Source of the DNA: Nitrospira sp.
GTDB lineage: Bacteria; Nitrospirota; Nitrospiria; Nitrospirales; Nitrospiraceae
Assembly (NCBI GenBank): GCA_024760525.1
Contig: CP060499.1
Coordinates: 806,001 to 870,000, forward strand
Direction of reading: 5' to 3'
DNA length: 64,000 nt
Below, one piece after another: positions 16,236 through 25,628 of this stretch (position 1 is the stretch's first letter; every line of letters starts with the position of its first letter). The notes beneath the pieces are model-generated. The model was not told where the DNA came from. It was given only the letters and a program-made list of their open reading frames with translations, and made no database searches. The position numbers and the translations under genes were made by a program.

Positions 16236-16616
16236 ATGTTGATGGAATCGATCGCGTGGGCTGAAGGAACGGGCGGAGGCGGATCGGCCGCCAGCGGAGG
16301 GGCTGGAGGGATCTTGTCGCTGATCCCGTTCCTCCTGATCTTTGTCATTTTTTATTTTCTCCTGATCCGGCCTCAGCAGAAGAAACAAAAGCAGCAACAG
16401 GCATTGTTGGACGCTTTGAAGAAAGGCGATAAGGTCGTGACGACGTCGGGAATCTGGGGAACGATCACCAACCTCGGGAAGGAGACGGTCACCCTGCAGA
16501 TAGCCGATAATACCAAGGTCAAGATGCAGCGTGAAAATATCGCGCGAGTGCGCGGAGAAGACGAAGACAAAGAGAAAGACAAAGACAAAGACAAAGACAA
16601 AGAGAAAGACGCGTAG
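16236..16616 (+). CDS. yajC: Preprotein translocase subunit YajC
   Basis: A 126-residue partner of SecDF in the Sec translocon. After a short glycine-rich periplasmic N-terminus, one membrane helix (about residues 28-47, SLIPFLLIFVIFYFLLIRPQ) leads into the conserved cytoplasmic stretch KKGDKVVTTSGIWGTI, ending in ADNTKVKMQRENIARV. The last 18 residues are an unusual run of alternating D, K and E encoded by a hexanucleotide repeat, longer and more charged than in most YajC proteins. Gene order with tgt, secD and secF confirms identity. Confidence 0.95.
   Translation: MLMESIAWAEGTGGGGSAASGGAGGILSLIPFLLIFVIFYFLLIRPQQKKQKQQQALLDALKKGDKVVTTSGIWGTITNLGKETVTLQIADNTKVKMQRENIARVRGEDEDKEKDKDKDKDKEKDA
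16566..16610 (+). repeat. In-frame GACAAA hexanucleotide repeat in the 3' end of yajC
   Basis: Seven consecutive six-base units of the form GACAAA or GAGAAA encode a charged D/E-K tail. Because the unit is six bases, copy-number change would lengthen or shorten the tail without a frameshift. Confidence 0.75.
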
Positions 16617-16647
16617 GTCAAAAACGGGATAAGAGGTCGCGGACGAG

Positions 16648-18285
16648 ATGAAAAAAGTAGGTGGGCGCTTATGGTTGTTGATCCTGGTGCTTGTGGGGTC
16701 GGTCGTGGCATGTCTTCCGTCATATCAGCCTTTCTATCAGGCGTTGCCTGGTTGGCTGAAGGGAGTATTGCCGAACAAGGGCATTACGCTGGGTTTGGAT
16801 CTGCAGGGCGGTATTCATATGGTGCTGGAAGTGGATGAGGACCGTGCCGTGGAGATTGCCGTGGACCGTTCTGTCACTGCGCTGCAGGATCTCCTCGCCG
16901 AGAAGTCCATCGCGGTCGCCTCGGTCAAGCGAACCGGTCATGACCAAATCACGATTCAGCTGCAGAATGCCGACGCAAAGGCTTCGGCTCAAAAGGTCGT
17001 CGACAACTTTCCCATTTTCGCTGAGAAGGAATCAGCAGGGTCGACCGCGACCGTCGTGTGGGAGCTTCGTGAGGCGGAAACCAAGCGGATCAAGGACTCG
17101 GCTATCAACCAAGCATTGGAAACCATCCGAAATCGGATCGACCAATTCGGCGTTGCGGAGCCGATCGTTCAGCGACAGGGGTTGAAGCAAATCGTTGTTC
17201 AGCTGCCCGGTGTCAAGGACCCGAAACGCGCCAAGGATTTGATCAAGGAAACGGCGCTGCTCGAGTTCAAAATGTTGGATGAAGATATTCGGCTCGATCT
17301 GCCGGTCCGCATTCCAAAGGATAAAGAAGCTGAGGTGCTCCAGCAATTTGCTGGCAAAGTGCCTGAGGGAGACGAGATTTTGTTCGAACGAGTGGTCGAT
17401 AAGGACACGGGCTTCGAATATCATGTTCCCTATGTGGTCAAAAAGCGGGTCATGCTGACCGGCGATGTGCTGAGCGATGCGCGGGTCGCCATCGGCCAAT
17501 TCAACGATTCGTACGTATCCATCACCTTTGATTCCAAAGGCGGGCAGGAGTTCGAACGGATTACAGGTGAAAATGTCAAAAAGCGCATGGCGGTCGTCCT
17601 CGATAACAACATCTATTCGGCGCCGGTCATTCAAGAGCGTATTTCGGGGGGACGCGCTCAGATTACCGGGAGTTTTACGACGCAGGAAGCCAATGATTTG
17701 GCGATCGTTCTGCGGGCCGGCGCGTTGCCGGCGCCGCTGAAGATCGTCCAAGACCTCACAGTCGGGCCGTCGCTCGGACAGGATTCCATCGACAAGGGCG
17801 TCAGGGCGACTCTGATCGCGGGGGCTATGGTCGTCGTCTTCATGATCGTGTACTACCGCTTGTCCGGGCTGATCGCGGACTTTGCCCTAATCTTGAACCT
17901 GGTGTGTCTGATGGGTGCGCTGTCCGCGTTGACCGCCACGTTGACCCTGCCGGGCATCGCCGGCATCGTGCTGACGATCGGAATGGGTGTCGACTCCAAC
18001 GTCTTGATTTTCGAGCGCATTCGAGAAGAACTGCGTGTGGGCAAGGCAGTGCGATCAGCGATCGATGCGGGGTACGACAAAGCGTTGCTGACGATCATCG
18101 ACTCACACGTTACGACGCTGATCACCGGCGTTGCTCTGTTTCTATTTGGGACCGGCCCCATCAAGGGGTTTGCCGTGACGTTGTGTTTGGGTATTGCCAT
18201 CAACCTCTTCACGGCATTGGTCGGGACAAAAGTGATTTTTGATGTGTTGTATCAGCGGCAGAAAGTCGAAGCGCTGAGCATCTAA
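16648..18285 (+). CDS. secD: Protein translocase subunit SecD
   Basis: A 545-residue inner-membrane protein that uses the proton gradient to complete Sec-dependent export. It has helix 1 at the N-terminus, the conserved D1 motif GITLGLDLQGGIHMVLEVD, a large periplasmic P1 domain, then five helices holding RAGALPAPLKIVQDLTVGPS (shown here in full, 20 residues), TIGMGVDSNVLIFERIREEL and the RxG-type loop. All RND-superfamily landmarks are present and length is in the normal range. It is separated from secF by about 60 bases. Confidence 0.96.
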   Translation: MKKVGGRLWLLILVLVGSVVACLPSYQPFYQALPGWLKGVLPNKGITLGLDLQGGIHMVLEVDEDRAVEIAVDRSVTALQDLLAEKSIAVASVKRTGHDQITIQLQNADAKASAQKVVDNFPIFAEKESAGSTATVVWELREAETKRIKDSAINQALETIRNRIDQFGVAEPIVQRQGLKQIVVQLPGVKDPKRAKDLIKETALLEFKMLDEDIRLDLPVRIPKDKEAEVLQQFAGKVPEGDEILFERVVDKDTGFEYHVPYVVKKRVMLTGDVLSDARVAIGQFNDSYVSITFDSKGGQEFERITGENVKKRMAVVLDNNIYSAPVIQERISGGRAQITGSFTTQEANDLAIVLRAGALPAPLKIVQDLTVGPSLGQDSIDKGVRATLIAGAMVVVFMIVYYRLSGLIADFALILNLVCLMGALSALTATLTLPGIAGIVLTIGMGVDSNVLIFERIREELRVGKAVRSAIDAGYDKALLTIIDSHVTTLITGVALFLFGTGPIKGFAVTLCLGIAINLFTALVGTKVIFDVLYQRQKVEALSI

Positions 18286-18347
18286 CCATGAAGCCGTCGG
18301 CAATCAGCGTTGATGGGGAAGCCCAAGGTTATCAAAAGGGAGCGCGC

Positions 18348-19265
18348 ATGTTAGAGATTCTCGGGAAAACCAACATTGACTTCATGGGCAAGCGCAAGTT
18401 CTCCTTTCTCTTTTCAGGGATCATGGTCGTGCTCGGGCTCATTGCCCTCGTTCAAATTGCGCGGGGCGCGGCCAATTTGGGGATCGACTTTGCCGGGGGG
18501 ACAGCCGTCCAGCTCAAGTTCGAACAGCCCATTCGGATCGATGAGGCCCGCAAGGCATTAGAGACGAGCGGGTTGACCGATGCGGAGTTGCAGGAATTCG
18601 GACAGGACAACAAGCTGCTGATCCGAGTGAAGGCTTCAACGACGATCGAAGAGAAAATTGCGGAACGTGTGGTGGGAATCTTCAGCAAGGAGTTCCCGAC
18701 CAACAAGTTCGTGGTGGACTCGACGACTGAGATCGGGCCGGCCATCGGCAAGAAGCTTCAGGAAGATGCGCTGGTGGCCATCGTCGTCTCATTTGCGGGT
18801 ATTATTCTGTACATTGCGGCGCGTTTCGAACTTCGATTCGGTGTCGCGGCGGCGCTGGCGACGTTTCATGACGTCCTGGCTGTGATCGGAGCCTTCTACA
18901 TCCTGGACAAAGAAATTACCCTCTTGATCGTGACGGCGCTCTTGACCCTGGCCGGATACTCCCTGACCGATACCGTCGTCGTGTTCGACCGAATCAGAGA
19001 GAATCTGAAGTTGCGCCGCCGTGAGAGCGAAGAAGCGACAATCAACAGCGCCATCAATCAAGTGTTAAGCCGCACAATCGTTACGAGTTTGACGGTCGTG
19101 ATTGTCCTCATTCCCTTGACTCTCGCCGGCGGAGAGGTCCTGCATGATTTTTCGCTTGCGCTACTCTGGGGGGTGATCTTCGGCACGTATTCTTCCGTCT
19201 TCGTCGCGAGCCCACTCCTGCTCCTGTGGCCAGGAACGCCGGGTCGACTCTTGAAACGCAGCTGA
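18348..19265 (+). CDS. secF: Protein translocase subunit SecF
   Basis: A 305-residue partner of SecD. ATG 18348 has AAGGGAG about six bases upstream and gives MLEILGKTNIDFMGKRKF, a normal SecF N-terminus; an upstream in-frame ATG at 18288 would add 20 atypical residues. Family motifs are NLGIDFAGGTAVQLKF, STTEIGPAIGKKLQEDAL, AGYSLTDTVVVFDRIREN (SecF signature) and RTIVTSLTV. Six membrane helices are expected. Confidence 0.95.
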   Translation: MLEILGKTNIDFMGKRKFSFLFSGIMVVLGLIALVQIARGAANLGIDFAGGTAVQLKFEQPIRIDEARKALETSGLTDAELQEFGQDNKLLIRVKASTTIEEKIAERVVGIFSKEFPTNKFVVDSTTEIGPAIGKKLQEDALVAIVVSFAGIILYIAARFELRFGVAAALATFHDVLAVIGAFYILDKEITLLIVTALLTLAGYSLTDTVVVFDRIRENLKLRRRESEEATINSAINQVLSRTIVTSLTVVIVLIPLTLAGGEVLHDFSLALLWGVIFGTYSSVFVASPLLLLWPGTPGRLLKRS

Positions 19266-19319
19266 GCGAATGGTGGAATAGAGCGTCGTGTGTCGCTCCT
19301 ATCTCTCCGTGGTGTAATC

Positions 19320-22300
19320 ATGGCACTCTGGAGCCGGTCTCACAGTCTCCAGCAGAAGATCATCGCAGCGATTGTGATGGTCGGTCTCCTGCCGCTTACC
19401 CTCCTGCTGGCCCTGATCTATGTAGAAGAACGGCGTGCCTTGCGCGAGTCGACGGGGACGAATTTCAAGGAAGTGGCTGTCGAAGCCGCCCGTCGGATCG
19501 AAATGCACGTCACCCGGGGCATGAACGAAGCCCAGCAGCTCGCGACCACGCCCTTCCTTCGTACCGCCGTCTCGGAAGCCAACCGGACGTACGAGGGCAA
19601 AGATGCTCAGAGTATTTCGGAGATCATCAAGGATTGGCAACAGCGGTGGGGACAGCGTGACAAGCGAAGCGAGTTTCCGCTCTTCGTCAACCGAATTGTG
19701 ACCAATTACTTGATCCGATGGCACGAGATTCGAAAGTCTGACTATGTCGGCATTTTGGTTGCCGACGGACAAGGCGCGTTGGTCGTCAGTTCTATTCCCC
19801 AAGTTGAATACTCTTATGCCAAGACAGCCTGGTGGCAGGCGGTGGTGAAGGGCGGCAGCCAGCAGCCCTACGTGAGCGAAATCGCCTTTGATCCCGCCTT
19901 TGGCACGCACGTGGTCGTCGTCGCAGCGCCGATCTTTGATGATCAACGCCGGTCTGTGATCGGAACCGTGGCCATCCTGCTTCGGCGCGACACATTGTTT
20001 CAGTCCATTGCCGAAGCGTCGTTCGGTGCGACGGGTCATGCCATGCTGTTGGCTTCAGACGGGGGCGTCGTCATTTGTCCTGTGCTCGGGCCTGAGGCCC
20101 ACTTCGTCGACGCGGAATTCATCAACGCGCTGAGCGCGACGAAACCAGGATGGGCCGTGGCTGCCGATGATTCGCATGGCAGCAAGAATGCCCTCATCGG
20201 GTTTGCGCCGGTGCGATTTGCCGATCAGCTCGCAATCGGTAGTCTCGGCGGGAAACATTGGAGCACGGTCGTGCGTCAGGATCCAGGGGAAACGTTTGCC
20301 CCGCTGGGTGAGTTGATGGCCAAGGTCTTGTCGCTCGGCGCAGTGGTGCTGATCGGGCTTGGAGGAATTGGGGTCGTCGTTGCCCGCCGAATCGCAAGGC
20401 CGATTCGATTGTTGCAGGAGGGAGTGCAGCAGATCGGGAGTGGGCGCTTGGAGCAGCGATTGGAGCTGAAGACCGGCGATGAAATCGAAGGACTTGCCCA
20501 GGCCTTCAATCAGATGGCGCACAATCTCCAACGTTCGTTCGGGCAGCTGGAGCAGCGCATGACCGAGGTCCGACAGTTGGAGGAGAAGTATCGCGATCTG
20601 ATCGAACATGCGCCGGAGATGATCTGTCAACTGGATCGAGGCGGTCGGCTGGTTCACGTCAATAAAACCGGGCTCGATAAACTGGGGTATACACACGACG
20701 AAATGATGGGTATGAAACTATGGGAGTTAGTGCCCAGCGGACGAGAATCGCAGGTGTTGCATTATCTCGAGCGGCTCGTCTCGCAGGGGCAGAGTTCGTT
20801 GGAAACGGTTTTGTTGGCTAAGGATAGTCGGCCGATCGATGTGGAAATTCATGCGACCGCGCTCTTCGATCAAGCGCGAGGCGGGCTGGTCCACTCCCGT
20901 GCCTTCGTGCGAGACGTCACCGAACGGCGCAGGTTGGAACAAGAGCTGCAGCGGTACACGGTCGGATTGGAACAGGCGGTTTCCGAGCGTACACGGCAGC
21001 TGACGGTATCTCAGGCACGGTACAAGGCTTTATTCGATTTCGTGGCTGATTCAGTGTTTATGGTGAGTGCCACGGGGTCGGTTGTCGCCGTGAATGAGCG
21101 GGAAGCGCAAGTACTGGGCTATGGCGAGTCGGAGATCATCGGGAAAAACATTCTCGACATCGTGCTGGACGCCTATCATCTGCCTTTCAATGACTGGTTA
21201 TGCGATGTGAGCACCGAACAGCGGCAGGTCGCTACCCAGGAAATCACTGTGTACCACGCCGATCGGCATGAGATTCCGGTGGAAATGGACTTGATTCGGG
21301 TAGGTGGGACCGAACAAGGGCTTGTGATGGTGCAGCTCCGAGATATTACCGATCGGAAAAAGCTCGAGCGCCAGCTTCAGTCGTACCGCGAAGACCTCGA
21401 ACTGAAAGTCAGAGAGCGTACCAGAGAAATTGAAGACACAAAGCAGTATTTGGAGAATCTGCTCGAGAATGCCAATGACGTTATCTATACGCTCGATCTG
21501 GATCAGCAGTTCACCTATGTCAACAGCAAGGTCAATGCCTGGGGGTATCGCAAAGATGATCTAATCGGCCGCCCGTATCTCTCCCTCCTGTCGCGGCGCC
21601 ATCGGGGGCGTCGGCTCAAGAATACGTTGGATATCGGTGCCAAGCAGGTCTATGAGGTCGAGGTCGTCACCCGGCTGGGCGAAGCCCGTGCCGTCATGGT
21701 CAGCGTCTCTCCTCTGCAAGGGGCCGACGGCGAGATCCTTGGAGTGCTCGGCATCGCGCGCGACATGACGGAGACCAAAAAGCTGGAGCGACAGATTCGG
21801 AATGCGGAAAAACTGGCCTCTATCGGGAAGCTCGCGGCGGGTGTGGCTCATGAAATCAACAATCCTCTCGGCGGAATTCTCAACTGTCTCTACAACCTCC
21901 GAAAAGGCACTCCGTCACCGGCACGTCAAGAAGAATACTGGGCGTCTATGGAGCATGGTGTCCGGCGTGTGCAGAAGATCGTTCGCCAGTTGCTCGATTT
22001 CTCACAGCAGCACGAACCCGAATATAGCCCTGCCGATATCAATCGCATCGTTGAGCAGGTGCTGGCGCTGACCACCCATCTCTTCGCCCCCAACCAGATT
22101 CGATTGGAAACCTTCCCGGGTCATGGCTTGCCCAACGTGATGGTCGATCGGCACATGATTGAGCAGGTCTTGATGAATTTGATCTTGAACGCGGTGCAAG
22201 CCATGAAAAATGGGGGAGTTCTGACGATCCGGACATCCGTGGTCGAGGGGGTTTGCCGTGTGGACGTGCAGGACACAGGATCGGGGATTCCGGCGTCAGT

Positions 22301-22499
22301 CCTCCCACGTGTCTTTGATCCCTTCTTTACGACGAAAGGTGAGGGAGAAGGGACGGGACTTGGTCTCTCGGTCAATCTTGGCATTGTGGAGCGTCATGGT
22401 GGGAAAATCTTGGTTGAGAGCGAAGTCGGGAAAGGCACGACATTCACGTTGTGCCTGCCCGTGTCGCGAGAGCGGTCCTTGGCGGAGAAGGAGGCATGA
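19320..22499 (+). CDS. Membrane sensor histidine kinase with Cache-type sensor, HAMP and three PAS domains
   Basis: A 1059-residue kinase from ATG 19320 (GTG 19290 is an alternative). Helix 1 is at residues 13-35, an extracytoplasmic dCache-like sensor spans about 36-340, and helix 2 is AVVLIGLGGIGVVVARRI. HAMP follows, then a coiled coil and PAS-1 (HAPEMICQLDRGGRLVHVN), PAS-2 (FVADSVFMVSATGSVVAVNE) and PAS-3 (NANDVIYTLDLDQQFTYVN). The HisKA box has its phosphoacceptor in GVAHEINNPLGG. ATP-binding N, G1 and G2 boxes (NLILNAVQAM, DTGSGIP, GTGLGLSV) are intact. Its stop overlaps the regulator start by four bases (ATGA), so the two are translationally coupled partners. The ligand is unknown. Confidence 0.92.
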   Translation: MALWSRSHSLQQKIIAAIVMVGLLPLTLLLALIYVEERRALRESTGTNFKEVAVEAARRIEMHVTRGMNEAQQLATTPFLRTAVSEANRTYEGKDAQSISEIIKDWQQRWGQRDKRSEFPLFVNRIVTNYLIRWHEIRKSDYVGILVADGQGALVVSSIPQVEYSYAKTAWWQAVVKGGSQQPYVSEIAFDPAFGTHVVVVAAPIFDDQRRSVIGTVAILLRRDTLFQSIAEASFGATGHAMLLASDGGVVICPVLGPEAHFVDAEFINALSATKPGWAVAADDSHGSKNALIGFAPVRFADQLAIGSLGGKHWSTVVRQDPGETFAPLGELMAKVLSLGAVVLIGLGGIGVVVARRIARPIRLLQEGVQQIGSGRLEQRLELKTGDEIEGLAQAFNQMAHNLQRSFGQLEQRMTEVRQLEEKYRDLIEHAPEMICQLDRGGRLVHVNKTGLDKLGYTHDEMMGMKLWELVPSGRESQVLHYLERLVSQGQSSLETVLLAKDSRPIDVEIHATALFDQARGGLVHSRAFVRDVTERRRLEQELQRYTVGLEQAVSERTRQLTVSQARYKALFDFVADSVFMVSATGSVVAVNEREAQVLGYGESEIIGKNILDIVLDAYHLPFNDWLCDVSTEQRQVATQEITVYHADRHEIPVEMDLIRVGGTEQGLVMVQLRDITDRKKLERQLQSYREDLELKVRERTREIEDTKQYLENLLENANDVIYTLDLDQQFTYVNSKVNAWGYRKDDLIGRPYLSLLSRRHRGRRLKNTLDIGAKQVYEVEVVTRLGEARAVMVSVSPLQGADGEILGVLGIARDMTETKKLERQIRNAEKLASIGKLAAGVAHEINNPLGGILNCLYNLRKGTPSPARQEEYWASMEHGVRRVQKIVRQLLDFSQQHEPEYSPADINRIVEQVLALTTHLFAPNQIRLETFPGHGLPNVMVDRHMIEQVLMNLILNAVQAMKNGGVLTIRTSVVEGVCRVDVQDTGSGIPASVLPRVFDPFFTTKGEGEGTGLGLSVNLGIVERHGGKILVESEVGKGTTFTLCLPVSRERSLAEKEA

Positions 22500-23941
22500 A
22501 AGGCTTGAGCATTTTGCTGGTCGACGATGAGCCCTTGATGCGCCTCTCGATGACCGATGCATTGGAGGCCGTAGGCTGTGAGGTTCGGGCGGCATCTTCC
22601 GGCTCGGAAGGGATCGAAGCGATTCGGGAGAAGACTTTTGATTTGGTCATCACTGATCTCCGGTTGCCGGGTGCCGATGGATTAACGGTGCTCAAAGCGG
22701 CCAAAGACAAAGAGGCCCGGACGGAGGTGCTGGTGATCACCGCGCATGGCTCCGTGGAAACAGCCGTCGGTGCCATGAAACTGGGCGCGTTTGATTACAT
22801 CACGAAACCGTTTCAGATGGACGAATTGCTGCTGATCGTCGAACGAGTCAGCGGCGTGATTGCATTGCGTCGGGAAAATCAGGACCTCAAGCACCAACTC
22901 GAGGACAAGTTTTGTTTCAACGGCATTTTAGGGGCGAACAGTCAGATGCGCGCGGTATTGGACAAGATCAAGCTGGTGGCTGAGACCGACTCGACTGTCT
23001 TGATCGTCGGGGAAAGCGGAACGGGCAAGGAACTCGTCGCCAACGCGCTGCACCAAAACAGCGCACGGAACGGGTACCCGCTGATCAAAGTCAGCTGTGC
23101 CGCGTTGCCTGAAACGCTGCTGGAAGCGGAACTCTTCGGCCACGAAAAAGGGGCGTTTACGGGTGCGCTGCGTCAGCGTCGGGGACGGTTCGAAATGGCC
23201 AACCGGGGCACCCTCTTTCTCGATGAAATCGGGGAAATTTCGACGGTGGTGCAAGTGAAACTCTTGCGCGTCCTGCAGGAGCGCACCTTTGAACGCGTCG
23301 GGAGCAATGAGCCGATCGAATCGGATGTGCGGCTCGTGTGTGCCACACAAAAAGACCTGCGCAAAGAAGTGGCTCTTGGGCGATTTCGTGAGGACCTCTT
23401 TTACCGGCTCAATGTCGTCCCGATCGTCGTTCCCCCGCTCCGGCAACGGCAGGAAGATATTATGGTGATCGCCGAGCATGTTCTGGAAACATGTGCGCAG
23501 AGACTCAACAAACAGCTGCGCGGGTTTTCCCAACAAGCTCGTGAATTGTTGCTTCGCTATTCGTACCCGGGAAACGTGCGGGAGTTGGAAAACATGGTCG
23601 AACGGGCCGTGGCCCTCGGACGCGACCGGACGACGGTCCAACCAGCAGATCTCTGCGGGTTTCAGTCCTGCCCGTACCTGGGGGGTGTTCCACAGGAATC
23701 CTGTGGCTTCTGCGGCGAAGGATTGACCGGGGGAAAAAAGAAAAAGGGTACGGCCCTGACCTCGCTTGCCGCGGCGCGAGAAGGCTTTGAAAAAGAATAC
23801 ATCGTCTCCGTGTTGGAGCGTGTCGAGGGGAGTCGTACGACCGCATCGAGAATCTTGGGATTGTCCAGAAAAGCTCTCTGGGAAAAGTGTAAACGCTACG
23901 GCATCCCCTCCGCTCATAGCGACGGCGAAGAGGGCAGCTAA
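22496..23941 (+). CDS. NtrC-family sigma-54 response regulator with cysteine-rich linker
   Basis: A 481-residue regulator from ATG 22496, overlapping the kinase stop. The receiver domain has LLVDDEPLMRLS and the phospho-acceptor Asp in LVITDLRLPGADG. The AAA+ domain has Walker A GESGTGKE, the sigma-54 contact loop GAFTGA, and LFLDEIGEIS. The Fis-type helix-turn-helix (RTTASRILGLSRKALWEKCK) ends the protein. Between AAA+ and DNA-binding domains lies an insert with C387, C392, C403 and C406 (spacing Cx4C, x10, Cx2C), able to bind a metal or form disulfides. It should activate sigma-54 promoters under control of the adjacent kinase. Confidence 0.93.
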   Translation: MKGLSILLVDDEPLMRLSMTDALEAVGCEVRAASSGSEGIEAIREKTFDLVITDLRLPGADGLTVLKAAKDKEARTEVLVITAHGSVETAVGAMKLGAFDYITKPFQMDELLLIVERVSGVIALRRENQDLKHQLEDKFCFNGILGANSQMRAVLDKIKLVAETDSTVLIVGESGTGKELVANALHQNSARNGYPLIKVSCAALPETLLEAELFGHEKGAFTGALRQRRGRFEMANRGTLFLDEIGEISTVVQVKLLRVLQERTFERVGSNEPIESDVRLVCATQKDLRKEVALGRFREDLFYRLNVVPIVVPPLRQRQEDIMVIAEHVLETCAQRLNKQLRGFSQQARELLLRYSYPGNVRELENMVERAVALGRDRTTVQPADLCGFQSCPYLGGVPQESCGFCGEGLTGGKKKKGTALTSLAAAREGFEKEYIVSVLERVEGSRTTASRILGLSRKALWEKCKRYGIPSAHSDGEEGS

Positions 23942-24050
23942 CCCCCTTTCTCCTCGCATGGGCCGGAGTCTAAACTGGCATATGATCAGGAAAGAACGAT
24001 GTGGCGGTTGGCTGTGCGTATGTAACCTACTTGGTGGAGGGATCTAGACC

Positions 24051-24458
24051 ATGAAGTTATGGCAGCGTGCTATCACTGTTTCAGTGGGCATCGTGTTGTG
24101 CGCGGGAGTTGCCTATGCAGCTGAACCCGCCGAGGTGGAAAAGTTCGTCAAGGCGCGGATTGAAATCGGCGAGATGATGACGGACTATTTCAAGAGTGGA
24201 GCGGGTTATGGTGAGGGGCAGCGACCGTCACAAGAACAAATGCGACAGATCGGGGTGGATATCAATACCAAGCTGACCACTCTCCTCGCAAAACACGATC
24301 TGACACTCGACGACTATCGCAAACGCAGCCCTGAAGTATTTGCAGATGATGCAGCGGTCAAGCACTATCTAAACGAGCATCCGGACCTCAAAGTACGCTA
24401 CGAGGCGCTTCCGCTGGACCGAATGGGGCGTGGCGGTAGTACGGGACGGGGGTACTAG
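24051..24458 (+). CDS. Small exported protein of unknown function
   Basis: A 135-residue protein from ATG 24051 with a clear signal peptide (ITVSVGIVLCAGVAYAAEP, cleavage after AYA). The mature part is helical and charged (VEKFVKARIEIGEMMTDYF), then NTKLTTLLAKHDLTLDDYRK, and ends in a glycine-rich tail GRGGSTGRGY. I do not recognise a family. It follows the two-component pair by 110 bases; whether it is a target of that system cannot be told. Confidence 0.7.
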   Translation: MKLWQRAITVSVGIVLCAGVAYAAEPAEVEKFVKARIEIGEMMTDYFKSGAGYGEGQRPSQEQMRQIGVDINTKLTTLLAKHDLTLDDYRKRSPEVFADDAAVKHYLNEHPDLKVRYEALPLDRMGRGGSTGRGY

Positions 24459-24539
24459 GCTTGATGGCTGTTTCAATAGAGGAGTGTCTCTCTCTAGATC
24501 CTTACCCAGGGTCGTTTCCAGATAGAAAGGCCGCTCGCC

Positions 24540-25508
24540 CTGAAATATAAGCATCTGGGTCGGTCAGGAGTGAAAGTCAGTCGGCTCTGTCTCGGCACGA
24601 TGAATTTTGGACCGCAGACAGCCGAGCCGGATAGTTATGCCCTGATGGATCGGGCCTTGGAACTCGGCATCAACTTTTTCGATACGGCGAACGTGTACGG
24701 CTGGAAACTCGGCGAAGGCTGGACAGAGCAGATCATCGGCCGTTGGTTTGCACAGGGTGGCCGTCGAGACAAGGTCGTGCTGGCCACTAAAGTGTATGGC
24801 CGTATGGGCGAGTGGCCGAATCAGTCGCGCTTGTCGGCCGTCCACATCAAACGAGCGTGTGAGGACAGCCTTCGACGGTTGAAGACTGACTGGATCGATG
24901 TGTATCAGATGCATCATGTCGATCGGGACACCCCATGGGAGGAAATCTGGCAAGCGATGGAGCAGTTGGTGCGGGAAGGAAAAGTCGTGTATGTGGGCAG
25001 CAGCAACTTTGCCGGTTGGCATTTGGCCCAGGCTCAGGAATCCGCGCGTGGCCGCAACTTCCTGGGGTTGGTGTCGGAGCAGAGTCTGTATAACCTGACG
25101 CAACGTATGATCGAACTGGAAGTGATCCCCGCCTGCGAAGCCTATGGTATCGGCCTAATCCCGTGGAGTCCGCTGGGACGTGGACTCTTGGCCGGTGTTC
25201 CAGAATCCGTCAATACCGGCCGTCGAGCAGAGGCGGACTTACAACAAGAGGTGGCCAAGGTGCGTCCGAAACTTGAAGCCTATCAGGCGCTGTGCGCCCG
25301 GATGGGTGAACGACCGGCGGATGTTGCACTAGCCTGGCTGTTGCACCAACAAGCGGTGACGTCGCCGATTATCGGACCTCGCACGATGGACCAGCTGGAG
25401 GGAGCTATGCGGGCATTGAGCCTTACCCTCGACAGCGAGGCCTTAAAACAGCTGGATGAGCTCTTTCCTGGCCCTGGTGGACCCGCGCCGGAATCTTACG
25501 CCTGGTAG
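24540..25508 (+). CDS. Aldo/keto reductase
   Basis: A 322-residue NADPH-dependent oxidoreductase of the AKR TIM-barrel superfamily. The family N-terminus LKYKHLGRSGVKVSRLCLGT is fully encoded only if translation starts at CTG 24540; there is no ATG, GTG or TTG between the upstream stop (24495-24497) and GTG 24570, and starting at 24570 would remove the first beta hairpin. Catalytic residues are in FFDTANVYG (Asp, Tyr), LATKVYG (Lys) and YQMHHVD (His). The C-terminal cofactor region (SPIIGPRTMDQLEGAM) is intact. Substrate is unknown. Confidence 0.85.
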   Translation: MKYKHLGRSGVKVSRLCLGTMNFGPQTAEPDSYALMDRALELGINFFDTANVYGWKLGEGWTEQIIGRWFAQGGRRDKVVLATKVYGRMGEWPNQSRLSAVHIKRACEDSLRRLKTDWIDVYQMHHVDRDTPWEEIWQAMEQLVREGKVVYVGSSNFAGWHLAQAQESARGRNFLGLVSEQSLYNLTQRMIELEVIPACEAYGIGLIPWSPLGRGLLAGVPESVNTGRRAEADLQQEVAKVRPKLEAYQALCARMGERPADVALAWLLHQQAVTSPIIGPRTMDQLEGAMRALSLTLDSEALKQLDELFPGPGGPAPESYAW

Positions 25509-25561
25509 TCTGTCCATTTTCCGGCTCCTGCCAATTTCTCTACTCTCGCCGGCTGAGTCGC

Positions 25562-25602
25562 TTGTGAGTGTGGATGCCATAGGGTATCCTGTACAAGGAT
25601 AC
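25562..25602 (+). promoter_or_regulatory. Candidate promoter with overlapping palindrome ahead of the PilZ gene
   Basis: TTGTGA (25562-25567), 17-base spacer and TATCCT (25585-25590) form a promoter. The -10 box is the left arm of a palindrome GTATCCT-GTACA-AGGATAC (25584-25602), placed as a repressor operator would be. In RNA the same arms can pair over ten bases with one G-U. Confidence 0.45.
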
Positions 25603-25628
25603 TCTAAGATCATTAAGGAGAAACATGC

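Noticed and set aside
22928..23959. Long open frame of about 343 codons on the minus strand
   Set aside because: It lies fully antisense to the NtrC-type regulator, whose domains are intact; no ribosome site or family feature on the minus strand.
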